A stretch of DNA of 32,803 nucleotides from Candidatus Woesearchaeota archaeon (GTDB taxonomy: Archaea > Nanobdellota > Nanobdellia > Woesearchaeales > ARS49). The translations under genes were made by a program, and so were the position numbers. Numbering within the stretch: position 1 is the first letter of the stretch; every line of letters starts with the position of its first letter. This document shows, in pieces, positions 8,880 to 16,689 of this stretch. The stretch lies in contig JAHFOI010000009.1 of assembly GCA_023266895.1 (NCBI GenBank), forward strand, positions 1-32,803, in the 5' to 3' direction. Under the pieces are notes generated by a model, which saw only the letters and a program-made list of their open reading frames with translations, had not been told where the DNA came from and ran no database searches.

Positions 8880-9727
8880 GTAGTCCTCAAGCTCATGTTG
8901 CGCAGTGGAAAAAAGATGTTGTTCAGCAGGTTGCTCAGCTTGCAAAAAACTATCCTATTGTTGGCGTGCTTAACATGGAGAGTCTTCCTGCAGCCCAGCT
9001 TGCGCAAATGAAGAAAAAACTGCGTGGCACTGTTGAGATGGTGATGGCGCGTCGTAGTTTGTTGTTGCGTGCTCTTGATCAAAGTCCAGGTCTTGCTGGC
9101 TTGCGTGTGTATATTGAAAAAGGCATGCCTGCATTATTGTTTACCAAAGAAAATCCTTTTGCGTTGTTTAAAACTCTGAAAAAGTCTAAGTCTAAGGCTG
9201 CTGCAAAGCCTGGCCAGATTGCGCCATATGATCTTGTAATTCCTGCAGGTCCAACACCATTTGCTCCAGGTCCAGTAATTAGTGAGTTTGCACAGATTGG
9301 TGTGAAGGCAGGTGTTGAAGGCGGTAAAGTTGCGGTTAAGATGGATTGTGTTGTTGCAAAAGCTGGTGAGCCTATCAAGCCTGGTGTTGCAAGTATGATT
9401 GCGCGATTAGGTATTGAACCTATGGAAATTGGTTTGAACTTAACTGCAGTGTTTGAAAAAGGCACTGTGTATCCTGCAAGTGTTCTTGATATTGATGAAG
9501 AAGCCTTTGCCATGAAATTAGCTGAAGCAGTAACTTCTGCTTTGAATCTTGGTGTTGAGGTGTGTTATCCTACTCCTGAAGTGCTTGATATTGTCATTGC
9601 ACGAGCGTGGCGTGCGTGCCGTGCTGTTGTGCGCGAGTCTCATTTCCTCGCGTCTGGCATGACTGATGAAGTGCTTGGTGATGCTGAGCGTGTTGCGTTG
9701 AGCATGAAGGAGGAATTCAAACTTTAG
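8876..9727 (+). CDS. rpl10: Large ribosomal subunit protein L10 (P0)
   Basis: [40 protein letters not shown]. Confidence 0.97.
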   Translation: MSSPQAHVAQWKKDVVQQVAQLAKNYPIVGVLNMESLPAAQLAQMKKKLRGTVEMVMARRSLLLRALDQSPGLAGLRVYIEKGMPALLFTKENPFALFKTLKKSKSKAAAKPGQIAPYDLVIPAGPTPFAPGPVISEFAQIGVKAGVEGGKVAVKMDCVVAKAGEPIKPGVASMIARLGIEPMEIGLNLTAVFEKGTVYPASVLDIDEEAFAMKLAEAVTSALNLGVEVCYPTPEVLDIVIARAWRACRAVVRESHFLASGMTDEVLGDAERVALSMKEEFKL

Positions 9728-9738
9728 GGAGGAAGAAC

Positions 9739-10044
9739 ATGGAATACGTATATGCAGCATTGTTGATTCATAAAGCCGGTGGCACAGTGAATGAAGCTAC
9801 AGTAAAGAAAGTACTTGAGGCTGCTGGTGCAAAACCTGATGAGGCTCGAATTAAGGCGCTTGTTGCTGCGCTTCAAGGAGTAAATATTGATGAGGCAGTG
9901 AAGAAAGCTGCTGCTGCACCTGTTGCGATGGCAGCTCCTGTGGCAAGTGCTCCTGCAAAGCATGAGGAAGCAAAGAAGAGTCCTCAGGATGAGAAAAAAA
10001 CTGAAGAAGCTGCTGCTGCTGGTTTAAGCGCGCTCTTTGGTTAA
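9739..10044 (+). CDS. rpl12: Large ribosomal subunit protein P1 (L12e)
   Basis: [30 protein letters not shown]... Ala-rich hinge ...GLSALFG. Confidence 0.97.
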   Translation: MEYVYAALLIHKAGGTVNEATVKKVLEAAGAKPDEARIKALVAALQGVNIDEAVKKAAAAPVAMAAPVASAPAKHEEAKKSPQDEKKTEEAAAAGLSALFG

Positions 10045-10081
10045 TTTTTTGTTTTTTTATTGAATTACTATGTGATGTGGA

Positions 10082-10966
10082 ATGTTGGCTCAAGAACGGC
10101 ATGAACTCATGCAGCGAGTTGAGGATCTGAAAAAGGAGGTTGAGGTCTTACGTGAGCAGTTGAATGCGCAAGACCCTGAAGGTTTATTTTCTGAGCGTCA
10201 GCGTCTTGGTCGTGAGGTGCGTGAGCTTATCAAGCAAGTTGAAGCAGAACGCAAGGATAGAGATTCTATGGTGGGTGAGATTAAGGGTTTGAAAGACCAG
10301 CGTGATACACTTCATGAGCAGGTGAAGAAAAAATCTGAAGAGCACGTTGTGCTTGCGGATCAAAAAAAAGGTATTTCTCAGCAGGCAGGTGTTCCTGATC
10401 CTGATTTTCTTCGTCGTGAAATGCGTAGGCTTGAGTATAAGATTGAGACTGAGGCCTTGCCTTTTGATAAGGAAACTGTGTTGATGAAGAAAATTAAGGA
10501 GTTAAAGAAAAAGTTTGTTGAGGCGCAAAAGGTTTCTAAGGCTGGCGAAAGTGAGCGTGCGGTACGTAAGGAGCTGGATGTTGCGCGCCAGCAAGCTGAT
10601 GCGTTGCATGTGCAAGTGCAACAAAAAGCTGTAGTGTCTCAAAAAAAGCATGAAAAAGTGCTTGAGTTAAGCAAGAAAATTGATGATTTGCGTGCAAAAG
10701 AAGATGAGTTGAGCAAGCAAATTCATGAAAAATCTGCTGCGCTTGAGCCGATTAGTGTTCAGCTTGAGGAAAAGCTTGGCTTGCTTGCTGAATTGAGTGC
10801 GAAAGCGCAGGTTGAGCGTAAGCAGCAACGAAGTGCAAAAGCCCAGGAACAAAAGCGTTCTCTTTCTGAAAAACAAGTTCTCGTGCAGGAAAAGCTCAAG
10901 AAAGGTAGCAAGCTTACCACTGAAGATTTGCTTGTGTTACAAACACTGCCTGAGGAACCTGAGTAG
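10082..10966 (+). CDS. Long coiled-coil protein
   Basis: Almost entirely heptad-like charged helices; next to CYTH gene. Confidence 0.75.
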   Translation: MLAQERHELMQRVEDLKKEVEVLREQLNAQDPEGLFSERQRLGREVRELIKQVEAERKDRDSMVGEIKGLKDQRDTLHEQVKKKSEEHVVLADQKKGISQQAGVPDPDFLRREMRRLEYKIETEALPFDKETVLMKKIKELKKKFVEAQKVSKAGESERAVRKELDVARQQADALHVQVQQKAVVSQKKHEKVLELSKKIDDLRAKEDELSKQIHEKSAALEPISVQLEEKLGLLAELSAKAQVERKQQRSAKAQEQKRSLSEKQVLVQEKLKKGSKLTTEDLLVLQTLPEEPE

Positions 10967-11503
10967 ATGGTTATTGAAGTAGAGCTACGAACTTTTATTT
11001 CTCAGAAAAAGTATGAAGAGCTTTTAGATTATTTTGCGAAAGAAGGTGTTGTGCAAGGAGTTGAAGAGCAGGAAACATGGTATTTTAATGCACCTGTTGA
11101 CTTAAGAATTCAGCGAAGCACAGCGCATGCGAAAGTATGGCTCAAAAAAGGTAAGATGCATGCTGAGCATCGAGAAGAGTTTGAGGTTTTATGTAAGCGT
11201 GAAGACTTTGATACGCTTGCGAAAATCTTTTTTACCTTGGGTTATGGTATCAAGATAAAATGGTTGCGTTTGCGTAAAAACTTTTTGTGGAAGGGTATTT
11301 CAGTGAGTGTAGATCATACAAAAGGATACGGGTTCATTCTTGAACTCGAAAAAAAGTGTGAACCTTCTGTGCAAGAAGCTGTGCTTAAGGAGCTTAAAAC
11401 TGCAATCCAAAGTCTTGCTATAGTTTTGAGTTCTCAAGAGGATTTTGATCAAGCATTTTCAGAATATTCAAAGAATTGGAAAACCCTTCTTGAGGAAAAG
11501 TAA
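10967..11503 (+). CDS. CYTH-domain protein (class IV adenylate cyclase/thiamine triphosphatase family)
   Basis: VIEVELRTFISQKKYEELLDYF...KVWLKKGKMHAEHREEFEV...YGFILELEKKC. Confidence 0.7.
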   Translation: MVIEVELRTFISQKKYEELLDYFAKEGVVQGVEEQETWYFNAPVDLRIQRSTAHAKVWLKKGKMHAEHREEFEVLCKREDFDTLAKIFFTLGYGIKIKWLRLRKNFLWKGISVSVDHTKGYGFILELEKKCEPSVQEAVLKELKTAIQSLAIVLSSQEDFDQAFSEYSKNWKTLLEEK

Positions 11504-11518
11504 GTTTGCAGTGTAAAT

Positions 11519-11593
11519 CTTCCGATTTTTTCGTAAAGTTTCCGGCTTTTTCTTAGTAACACACTTAAATAAAGAAAACAATAAAAAAAAGAC
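11519..11593 (+). promoter_or_regulatory. 75-bp conserved promoter module, copy A
   Basis: 70/75 identical without gaps to 22721-22795; contains TATA cttaaata (11564-11571) centred about 26.5 bp before tRNA-like position 1. Confidence 0.85.
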
Positions 11594-11717
11594 GCCGGCG
11601 TAGACTAATCTGGTAAGTCGCCGACCTGAACCGTCGGTATCTGAAAAGATATCTGGGTTCAAAAATGTTGTGGTTTTTGGCGACAGAATCACTACACTGA
11701 AACTCCCAGCGCCGGCG
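11594..11717 (+). tRNA. Type II tRNA-like gene A, anticodon GAA, G73, with 40-nt T-loop intron (11664-11703)
   Basis: Acceptor GCCGGCG/CGCCGGC; D-stem GACT/AGTC with GG in the loop; anticodon arm CCGAC-CTGAACC-GTCGG; V-arm TATCT-GAAA-AGATA; T-stem CTGGG/CCCAG; BHB TTCA/TGAA with bulges AAA and ACT; spliced T-loop TTCAAAT. Confidence 0.82.
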
Positions 11718-11752
11718 TCTTCATACTTCGTAAGTGCTTTGGCGTTCTTGTG

Positions 11753-11770
11753 TGATATCAGCTGATATCA
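11753..11770. repeat. 18-bp perfect palindrome TGATATCAGCTGATATCA
   Basis: Equals its own reverse complement; two TGATATCA half-palindromes around GC. Confidence 0.9.
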
Positions 11771-11834
11771 GGCTTCGACGAGAATGTAGTACATTAGGTA
11801 TTTTCTGGTTTAAGAGTAAATAAAATTAACACAA

Positions 11835-12674
11835 CTAACACGTTTTATCTAACCATTTGAGCACAATCTTAGTCAGCTCTTCTTCTTTGCCTTCAAAGTC
11901 ATGGTTTGCGTTTGTGATGAGCTTGACTGTTGCGTGTTTGTTTTGCTGGAGTAATGCTGCTGCTTCTTGTACAGGTACTGCGGTGAAAATGTCTTTTGTG
12001 CCAATGACTGCAAGAATTGGTGTGGTGAGTTTGATGTAGAGTGTAAGTTTTTGTGTGTGAAATGGTAGTGCGTTTGCAAGTTCTGCGTTTGGGCCGAAAA
12101 AGCTTGCGTATGAGGCTGCTGTTTTTGGGGCAAATCCTGCATGAGGTAGGGGGTGTGCGGTGAGTAATTCATTTCCTTTTTTGTGTTGCAAGAATTCTTT
12201 TGTTTGATTGTCTAATTTTTTTCGTATGTTTTCTGGTAAGAATTTTTTTTGGTTTCCAGAAGAATCAGAAGGTGCGAGGAGTATGATTCCATGAATTGCG
12301 TGGTGTCCTTTTGCGGCGTAATATACTGTTTTTTCTGTGCCAAGGCTGTGTCCTTGAAGAATGATTTTTGTGTAGCCTCGGCTTTTTGCAAACTCAATCC
12401 ATGCGTCAATATCTTGTATGCAGTCTTCAAATACTTCCCCTATAGACCCTGGTAGGCTGGGTTGGAGCGCGCCAGTGCCTCTGTTGTTAGTGGTGAGAAA
12501 GCTTATGTTGTGTTTGGGAAATTCTTCTGCCATGTTTTTCATGTAGTCTTCGTCATAAAAATTGCTTGCTGTGCCATGAATGTTGATCACTATTGTTTTT
12601 GTGCGTGCCTCAAAGAGTGCGCCATGCAGGACAAGCTTGTCTTTGGTGACAACATGAAGAATAGGATAGGTCAT
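11835..12674 (-). CDS. Alpha/beta hydrolase
   Basis: INIHGTASNFYD...ILQGHSLGTEKTVYYAA...ANHDFEG catalytic motifs. Confidence 0.85.
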   Translation of the reverse strand: MTYPILHVVTKDKLVLHGALFEARTKTIVINIHGTASNFYDEDYMKNMAEEFPKHNISFLTTNNRGTGALQPSLPGSIGEVFEDCIQDIDAWIEFAKSRGYTKIILQGHSLGTEKTVYYAAKGHHAIHGIILLAPSDSSGNQKKFLPENIRKKLDNQTKEFLQHKKGNELLTAHPLPHAGFAPKTAASYASFFGPNAELANALPFHTQKLTLYIKLTTPILAVIGTKDIFTAVPVQEAAALLQQNKHATVKLITNANHDFEGKEEELTKIVLKWLDKTC

Positions 12675-12764
12675 GACCAGTGTGTTTTGTTGCGAGAATA
12701 TATGCGTTGTGGTTTATTGTTAGGTAGTGCAGAATTTTATTTGTTAGAAAAGCGTTGTTATCAC

Positions 12765-12953
12765 TTACTTTTTCGTCCCAAATTCTGTATACTTGCACTT
12801 GCCACAATAGTTTCTATCTTTGTGTTGTGCCATCCAGTAGCCGTCGCCGCATTTTGGGCATGCTTTGGCTGTGCAGTCGCCGTCTTTGTAGAGTGCTGAG
12901 CGTGCTCGTCCTTTCTTTTTTTTGACTTCTTTTTTTTCTGCCATGTGAATCAC
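12765..12953 (-). CDS. rps27ae: Small ribosomal subunit protein S27ae
   Basis: [28 protein letters not shown] zinc ribbon; next to S24e. Confidence 0.95.
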   Translation of the reverse strand: MIHMAEKKEVKKKKGRARSALYKDGDCTAKACPKCGDGYWMAQHKDRNYCGKCKYTEFGTKK

Positions 12954-13237
12954 GTACTCTCAGCTGGTTTTGCTGTTTTTTTCTCTTTCTTTTTTGGTTC
13001 TACGTTGAGTAGTTGTTCTGGTGTGCTGTAGGCATAGGCGTGTACTGTGGCGGTTGTTGTGCCAAACTTGGTGTACACGTGCTTGACTGCGATGGTTTCT
13101 TTTGGCACGCCGAGTTTTGATGCGAGTAAGTCAGTGACTTCTTGGTTGCTGGGTGTTTTTCCAGTAAAGCTGAGCTGTCCTGTTATTTCTTTGCGTTCAA
13201 GCAATGGATTGTATTTTTCTGTTGTGCTGAGTTCCAT
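12950..13237 (-). CDS. rps24e: Small ribosomal subunit protein S24e
   Basis: [50 protein letters not shown]. Confidence 0.95.
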   Translation of the reverse strand: MELSTTEKYNPLLERKEITGQLSFTGKTPSNQEVTDLLASKLGVPKETIAVKHVYTKFGTTTATVHAYAYSTPEQLLNVEPKKKEKKTAKPAEST

Positions 13238-13238
13238 G

Positions 13239-13421
13239 TTAGTTCACCTTGATTGCGTATTCTCCGAGGGCTGTCATGCCTGTTTTTTTTGCTATGTCGG
13301 ATTTTTGGTTGAGTATGTAGATGCGTCCTTTCCAGTTGATGGCAAACTGGCTTGTCTTGCAGAGTGGGCATTCTTCTGCGTCTACCATGAGTTTACATCG
13401 TCTGCATGCTTTCTTTTTCAT
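13239..13421 (-). CDS. spt4: Transcription elongation factor Spt4 (RpoE'')
   Basis: ACRRCKLMVDAEECPLCKTSQFAINWKGRIYILN; next to RpoE'. Confidence 0.93.
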   Translation of the reverse strand: MKKKACRRCKLMVDAEECPLCKTSQFAINWKGRIYILNQKSDIAKKTGMTALGEYAIKVN

Positions 13422-14017
13422 TCTGCTCCTTTCTTTTTCTTGGTTTCTTTTGCGTCAACTTTTGCTACAGGTGCTGGTGTTGTGGTTTGTTCTTGTTCTA
13501 TCCATTCTATTTTTCCAAGTCCTGGTTGTCGCATGGTGAGTGAGATTTTTGGGTTTGTTGGGTCTTTGAATGATACGGCAATCACGCGTGCTCTGCACAA
13601 ATCCCCAACTTTGAGTGCGTGCTTGCTGTCTCTTCCTGAAAGCACTTTGTCTTTTGCAAAGCTCACAAAGTCATCCATGGTTTGGCTGATGTGTATCATT
13701 CCGTCAATGGGTCCGAGGGGGATGAATGCGCCAAAGTCTGCAATGTCTCTTATTTTTCCTGTGATGACTTCTTGTAGTTCTGGTTTGAAGGTGAGGAGCT
13801 CAAATGTTGTTTGGTAATAGCTTGCGCCATCGCCTGGTATAACCACTCCTTGACCTACTGATACCACGCCGACAACATCAATCACTATGCCAAGTGATTC
13901 GTTGACAAAGCCTTCGTATTTTTGTCGTACTGACTTCATGACTGCGTGCTTGACATTATTGTCAAACAGGCGTGGTGGTACTCTGATGTGGTCGCTAATT
14001 TGTATGGTGTAAAACAT
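13418..14017 (-). CDS. rpoE1: DNA-directed RNA polymerase subunit E' (Rpo7/Rpb7)
   Basis: MFYTIQISDHIRVPPRLFDNNVKHAVMKSVRQKYEGFVNESLGIVIDV; start moved to MFYT. Confidence 0.93.
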   Translation of the reverse strand: MFYTIQISDHIRVPPRLFDNNVKHAVMKSVRQKYEGFVNESLGIVIDVVGVVSVGQGVVIPGDGASYYQTTFELLTFKPELQEVITGKIRDIADFGAFIPLGPIDGMIHISQTMDDFVSFAKDKVLSGRDSKHALKVGDLCRARVIAVSFKDPTNPKISLTMRQPGLGKIEWIEQEQTTTPAPVAKVDAKETKKKKGAE

Positions 14018-14148
14018 GGTGTGCATCAATACAGTGCGGAACAGAAGCGCCTGCATCTCATTAGCAGAGTTAAACAAGAGGGGGTTTATAAATCTGTTTG
14101 TTGGTGTAAGAGTTGCGTGAAATTCAGTCTCTTGAATTCTATTAATTT

Positions 14149-14751
14149 TTATGTAAGTAGTTTTACTTCAGTGTTATCGCATTTGTTGTTATCATCTTTG
14201 TCGAGACAGCAACTGCCATATGCATCTGAGGAAATATATGGCTTTTTGCAGGAAGCTTGAAGTTCATCGTAATCACAGATGCTGTTGTCATTTTTGTCAG
14301 GGCAGCAATTCATTCCTACTTTGAGGTATGGTTTGTTACAAGTAACTTCTTGTTCGTCATAGTCACATAAGCCATTGTCATTCTTGTCAAGGCAGCAGTC
14401 TAAGCCCAGTTTGATGTATGGTTTTTCACAAGTGAGTGTGTGAAAGTCGTCATCATCGCAAATCTTGTTGTTGTCTTCGTCAGCGCAGCATTTGCTTCCT
14501 ACTTTGATGTTTGGTGCTTCACAGGTTGGTGAAGAAGGATATATTCCGCAGCCGCTATATGCTGGATTTTTTTGTTCATCTGAGTCACAAATGGTGTTAT
14601 TGTTTTTGTCTAGGCAACAGGTAGTTCCTAAGCGCATGTATTTTTGTGGGCAAAGTGATTTTTCGTGTTTTTCTTTTAGTTCTCTTACATCACAACTTGC
14701 GAGTACAAGAAGTGTGGTAATGGCGAGCAATAGCAAGATGGAGTTCTTCAT
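14149..14751 (-). CDS. Lipoprotein with five Cys-rich, calcium-binding-like repeats
   Basis: Lipobox MKNSILLLLAITTLLVLASC; five units like PYIKLGLDCCLDKNDNGLCDYDE. Confidence 0.8.
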   Translation of the reverse strand: MKNSILLLLAITTLLVLASCDVRELKEKHEKSLCPQKYMRLGTTCCLDKNNNTICDSDEQKNPAYSGCGIYPSSPTCEAPNIKVGSKCCADEDNNKICDDDDFHTLTCEKPYIKLGLDCCLDKNDNGLCDYDEQEVTCNKPYLKVGMNCCPDKNDNSICDYDELQASCKKPYISSDAYGSCCLDKDDNNKCDNTEVKLLT

Positions 14752-14871
14752 GATAAAAAAGAATTAGCTTGTTGTATAAAAACTTGTTGGTTCGCGATTT
14801 TCTTCTTTATTGGTTCATTCTTTTTTTCTTTTTGCGCAAGTTTTTTAATCAGTCTTGAGTTTGGGCAGTGT

Positions 14872-15324
14872 ATGACTGCTGCTGAATTGTCTGATGTGTT
14901 TGAAGTAAGGGTTGGTGGTGAAAAGCGATTTGCTATTCATCCTGTAGTTGGTGAGCGTATATCTCTTGGGAATTATGATCGTGACCATCCAGGCTGTTTT
15001 GATGCAGCAAATGCCAGAGAGGTGTATGGTGTGTATTTTGGTTTTTTGGAAAATCTTTCAGGTGAAAAAAGACATTTTTTTGTTGAACAACGTGGGGAAA
15101 CTGTTCTTGCGTATTCGTCCTGGAACCAGTTTTGTCTTTTGAAATGGGCGTATGAAGATGATGAAGGTACTTGCGGGTCGTATGTAGATGTTGCTTTTGT
15201 AGGAGTGGTTCCTCCAGGTAAAGACAGAACGCATGCTTGTGAGCTTATTCATACCGCAGAAGCAAAAGTCAAGAGTGCTTTTGAGGAATCGCTTGCGAGA
15301 ATTCATGGTTCTTTTGGCAGATAG
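14872..15324 (+). CDS. Hypothetical protein
   Basis: 150-aa open frame, protein-like composition. Confidence 0.5.
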   Translation: MTAAELSDVFEVRVGGEKRFAIHPVVGERISLGNYDRDHPGCFDAANAREVYGVYFGFLENLSGEKRHFFVEQRGETVLAYSSWNQFCLLKWAYEDDEGTCGSYVDVAFVGVVPPGKDRTHACELIHTAEAKVKSAFEESLARIHGSFGR

Positions 15325-15848
15325 GTTTTTGTGCGTAAATATTTCTTAAGTCTTTTGCATGCCTTTCTTACTCTTGCAAGTTTTGCAATAAATAGATTGT
15401 TGCGCTTGTTTCTTGAGTTGCTTGCGTCCATTATTTTGTCGCGAATTCCTTGGTATGCACCAACTGCTTTTTCAGGCTCATTTGTGAGCATTGGAAGATA
15501 TTTTTTTAAAAGAGTCCATGCCTGGGTGGTTGCTTCTTCAAGATGTGCGTATCTTGTTGTTGCAGTGAGTAGGACTTGTTTTGTTTTGTTTGGAAAAATT
15601 GACAAAATCAACTTATCTTCAGGGCTGATGAAGTGATTTTCTTTTTCTTCAGGACCTGTACTTTGGCAAACATCAGATAAAAGAACTGATTCTAAATCAT
15701 TACTGTTTAATGTATCGAGCGCATTTCCAAGTATTCTTCCTGCACGAAATGTTTTGTACAGGTCATAAAGATCATTAAGTAAGAAGTCATAAGGTGTGTT
15801 TTCAAGATAGTGAGGTAAGAGGGTGTTGGGCATTGTCATGGTTTGCAA
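15303..15848 (-). CDS. Hypothetical helical protein
   Basis: 181-aa open frame overlapping the 3' end of the opposite gene. Confidence 0.5.
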   Translation of the reverse strand: MQTMTMPNTLLPHYLENTPYDFLLNDLYDLYKTFRAGRILGNALDTLNSNDLESVLLSDVCQSTGPEEKENHFISPEDKLILSIFPNKTKQVLLTATTRYAHLEEATTQAWTLLKKYLPMLTNEPEKAVGAYQGIRDKIMDASNSRNKRNNLFIAKLARVRKACKRLKKYLRTKTYLPKEP

Positions 15849-15922
15849 CGATTGTGCCGTTGTTTATAAATCTCGATTTCTCTCTTGCTTCACAATACTA
15901 AGAAAACACTGTTCTTTAATCA

Positions 15923-16639
15923 TTAAACCTCAGGTGTTGGGCACTGAATAAGTTTTCCTTGAGGATTGAGTAATGCGCGTTCTTTGCGAGTGATTTCTTG
16001 AAGTGCTCTTTTTTGCAGTTCATGGCAACTTATGGTTTTCCTGTGTGCCTCAAGTTCTGGAAATGATTCTGTGTTAACATAGTAAACTGCTCCGAAATTG
16101 TCTATGACAAAATCTGCTGAGCTAAGGAGTTCTGGGTGTGTTTCTAATGCATTACCTAAAGTGGTATTTATGAGTCTGACTCTTCTTTTGTCATGCATGA
16201 TCCTGCACCGCTCTAATAATGTACTGATTCGCATGCATACTTGTTGGTCAGAAGCATAGGCTTGTGCGTGTAGGAGCATGGCTCTTGTTTGGTTGTAGTC
16301 TAGTGGGTCTATGACTGTTATTTTTCCAACATTTTTTTGAGCAAGCTCAAGAACAAGCCCTCCTAGTCCTGCGCCTATTTCTATGCATTTTCCGTGTGTC
16401 ACTTCTCTTGCAGCTCTTGGATAGTCAGCTATGTCTCTGTCTGTTGTAAAGCAATATGGTTGTTTGCTTTCAAAAAGTGTTTCTACAGAAAAAGGTGGTC
16501 TTTGTTTAGGAAACAGACCTATGGTAAGTGTGTGTGCTTTGTTTGGTGTGGTAATTTGTAAGGTAAACTCTGGGTGGTGTGACGTAGGTTCTTTAAGTCG
16601 TATTGTGTAAATTCCTGCAAGGTATGTTTCTACGCGCAT
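15923..16639 (-). CDS. SAM-dependent methyltransferase-like protein
   Basis: HGKCIEIGAGLGGLVLELAQKNVGKITVIDP motif I/II. Confidence 0.75.
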   Translation of the reverse strand: MRVETYLAGIYTIRLKEPTSHHPEFTLQITTPNKAHTLTIGLFPKQRPPFSVETLFESKQPYCFTTDRDIADYPRAAREVTHGKCIEIGAGLGGLVLELAQKNVGKITVIDPLDYNQTRAMLLHAQAYASDQQVCMRISTLLERCRIMHDKRRVRLINTTLGNALETHPELLSSADFVIDNFGAVYYVNTESFPELEAHRKTISCHELQKRALQEITRKERALLNPQGKLIQCPTPEV

Positions 16640-16689
16640 ATATTTTCCGTTGTGCCAACCCTTATAAACCTCTTCTTCTCTGGCTTGTT

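Noticed and set aside
11468-11692. 74-aa minus-strand ORF over tRNA-like copy A (and 22706-22924 over copy B)
   Set aside because: The two predicted peptides share only the promoter-derived stretch (FFLLFSLFKCxTKKKPxTLRK); the cloverleaf with compensatory changes explains the region better
13047-13817. 256-aa plus-strand ORF
   Set aside because: Antisense to S24e, Spt4 and RpoE'; composition is typical of a shadow frame
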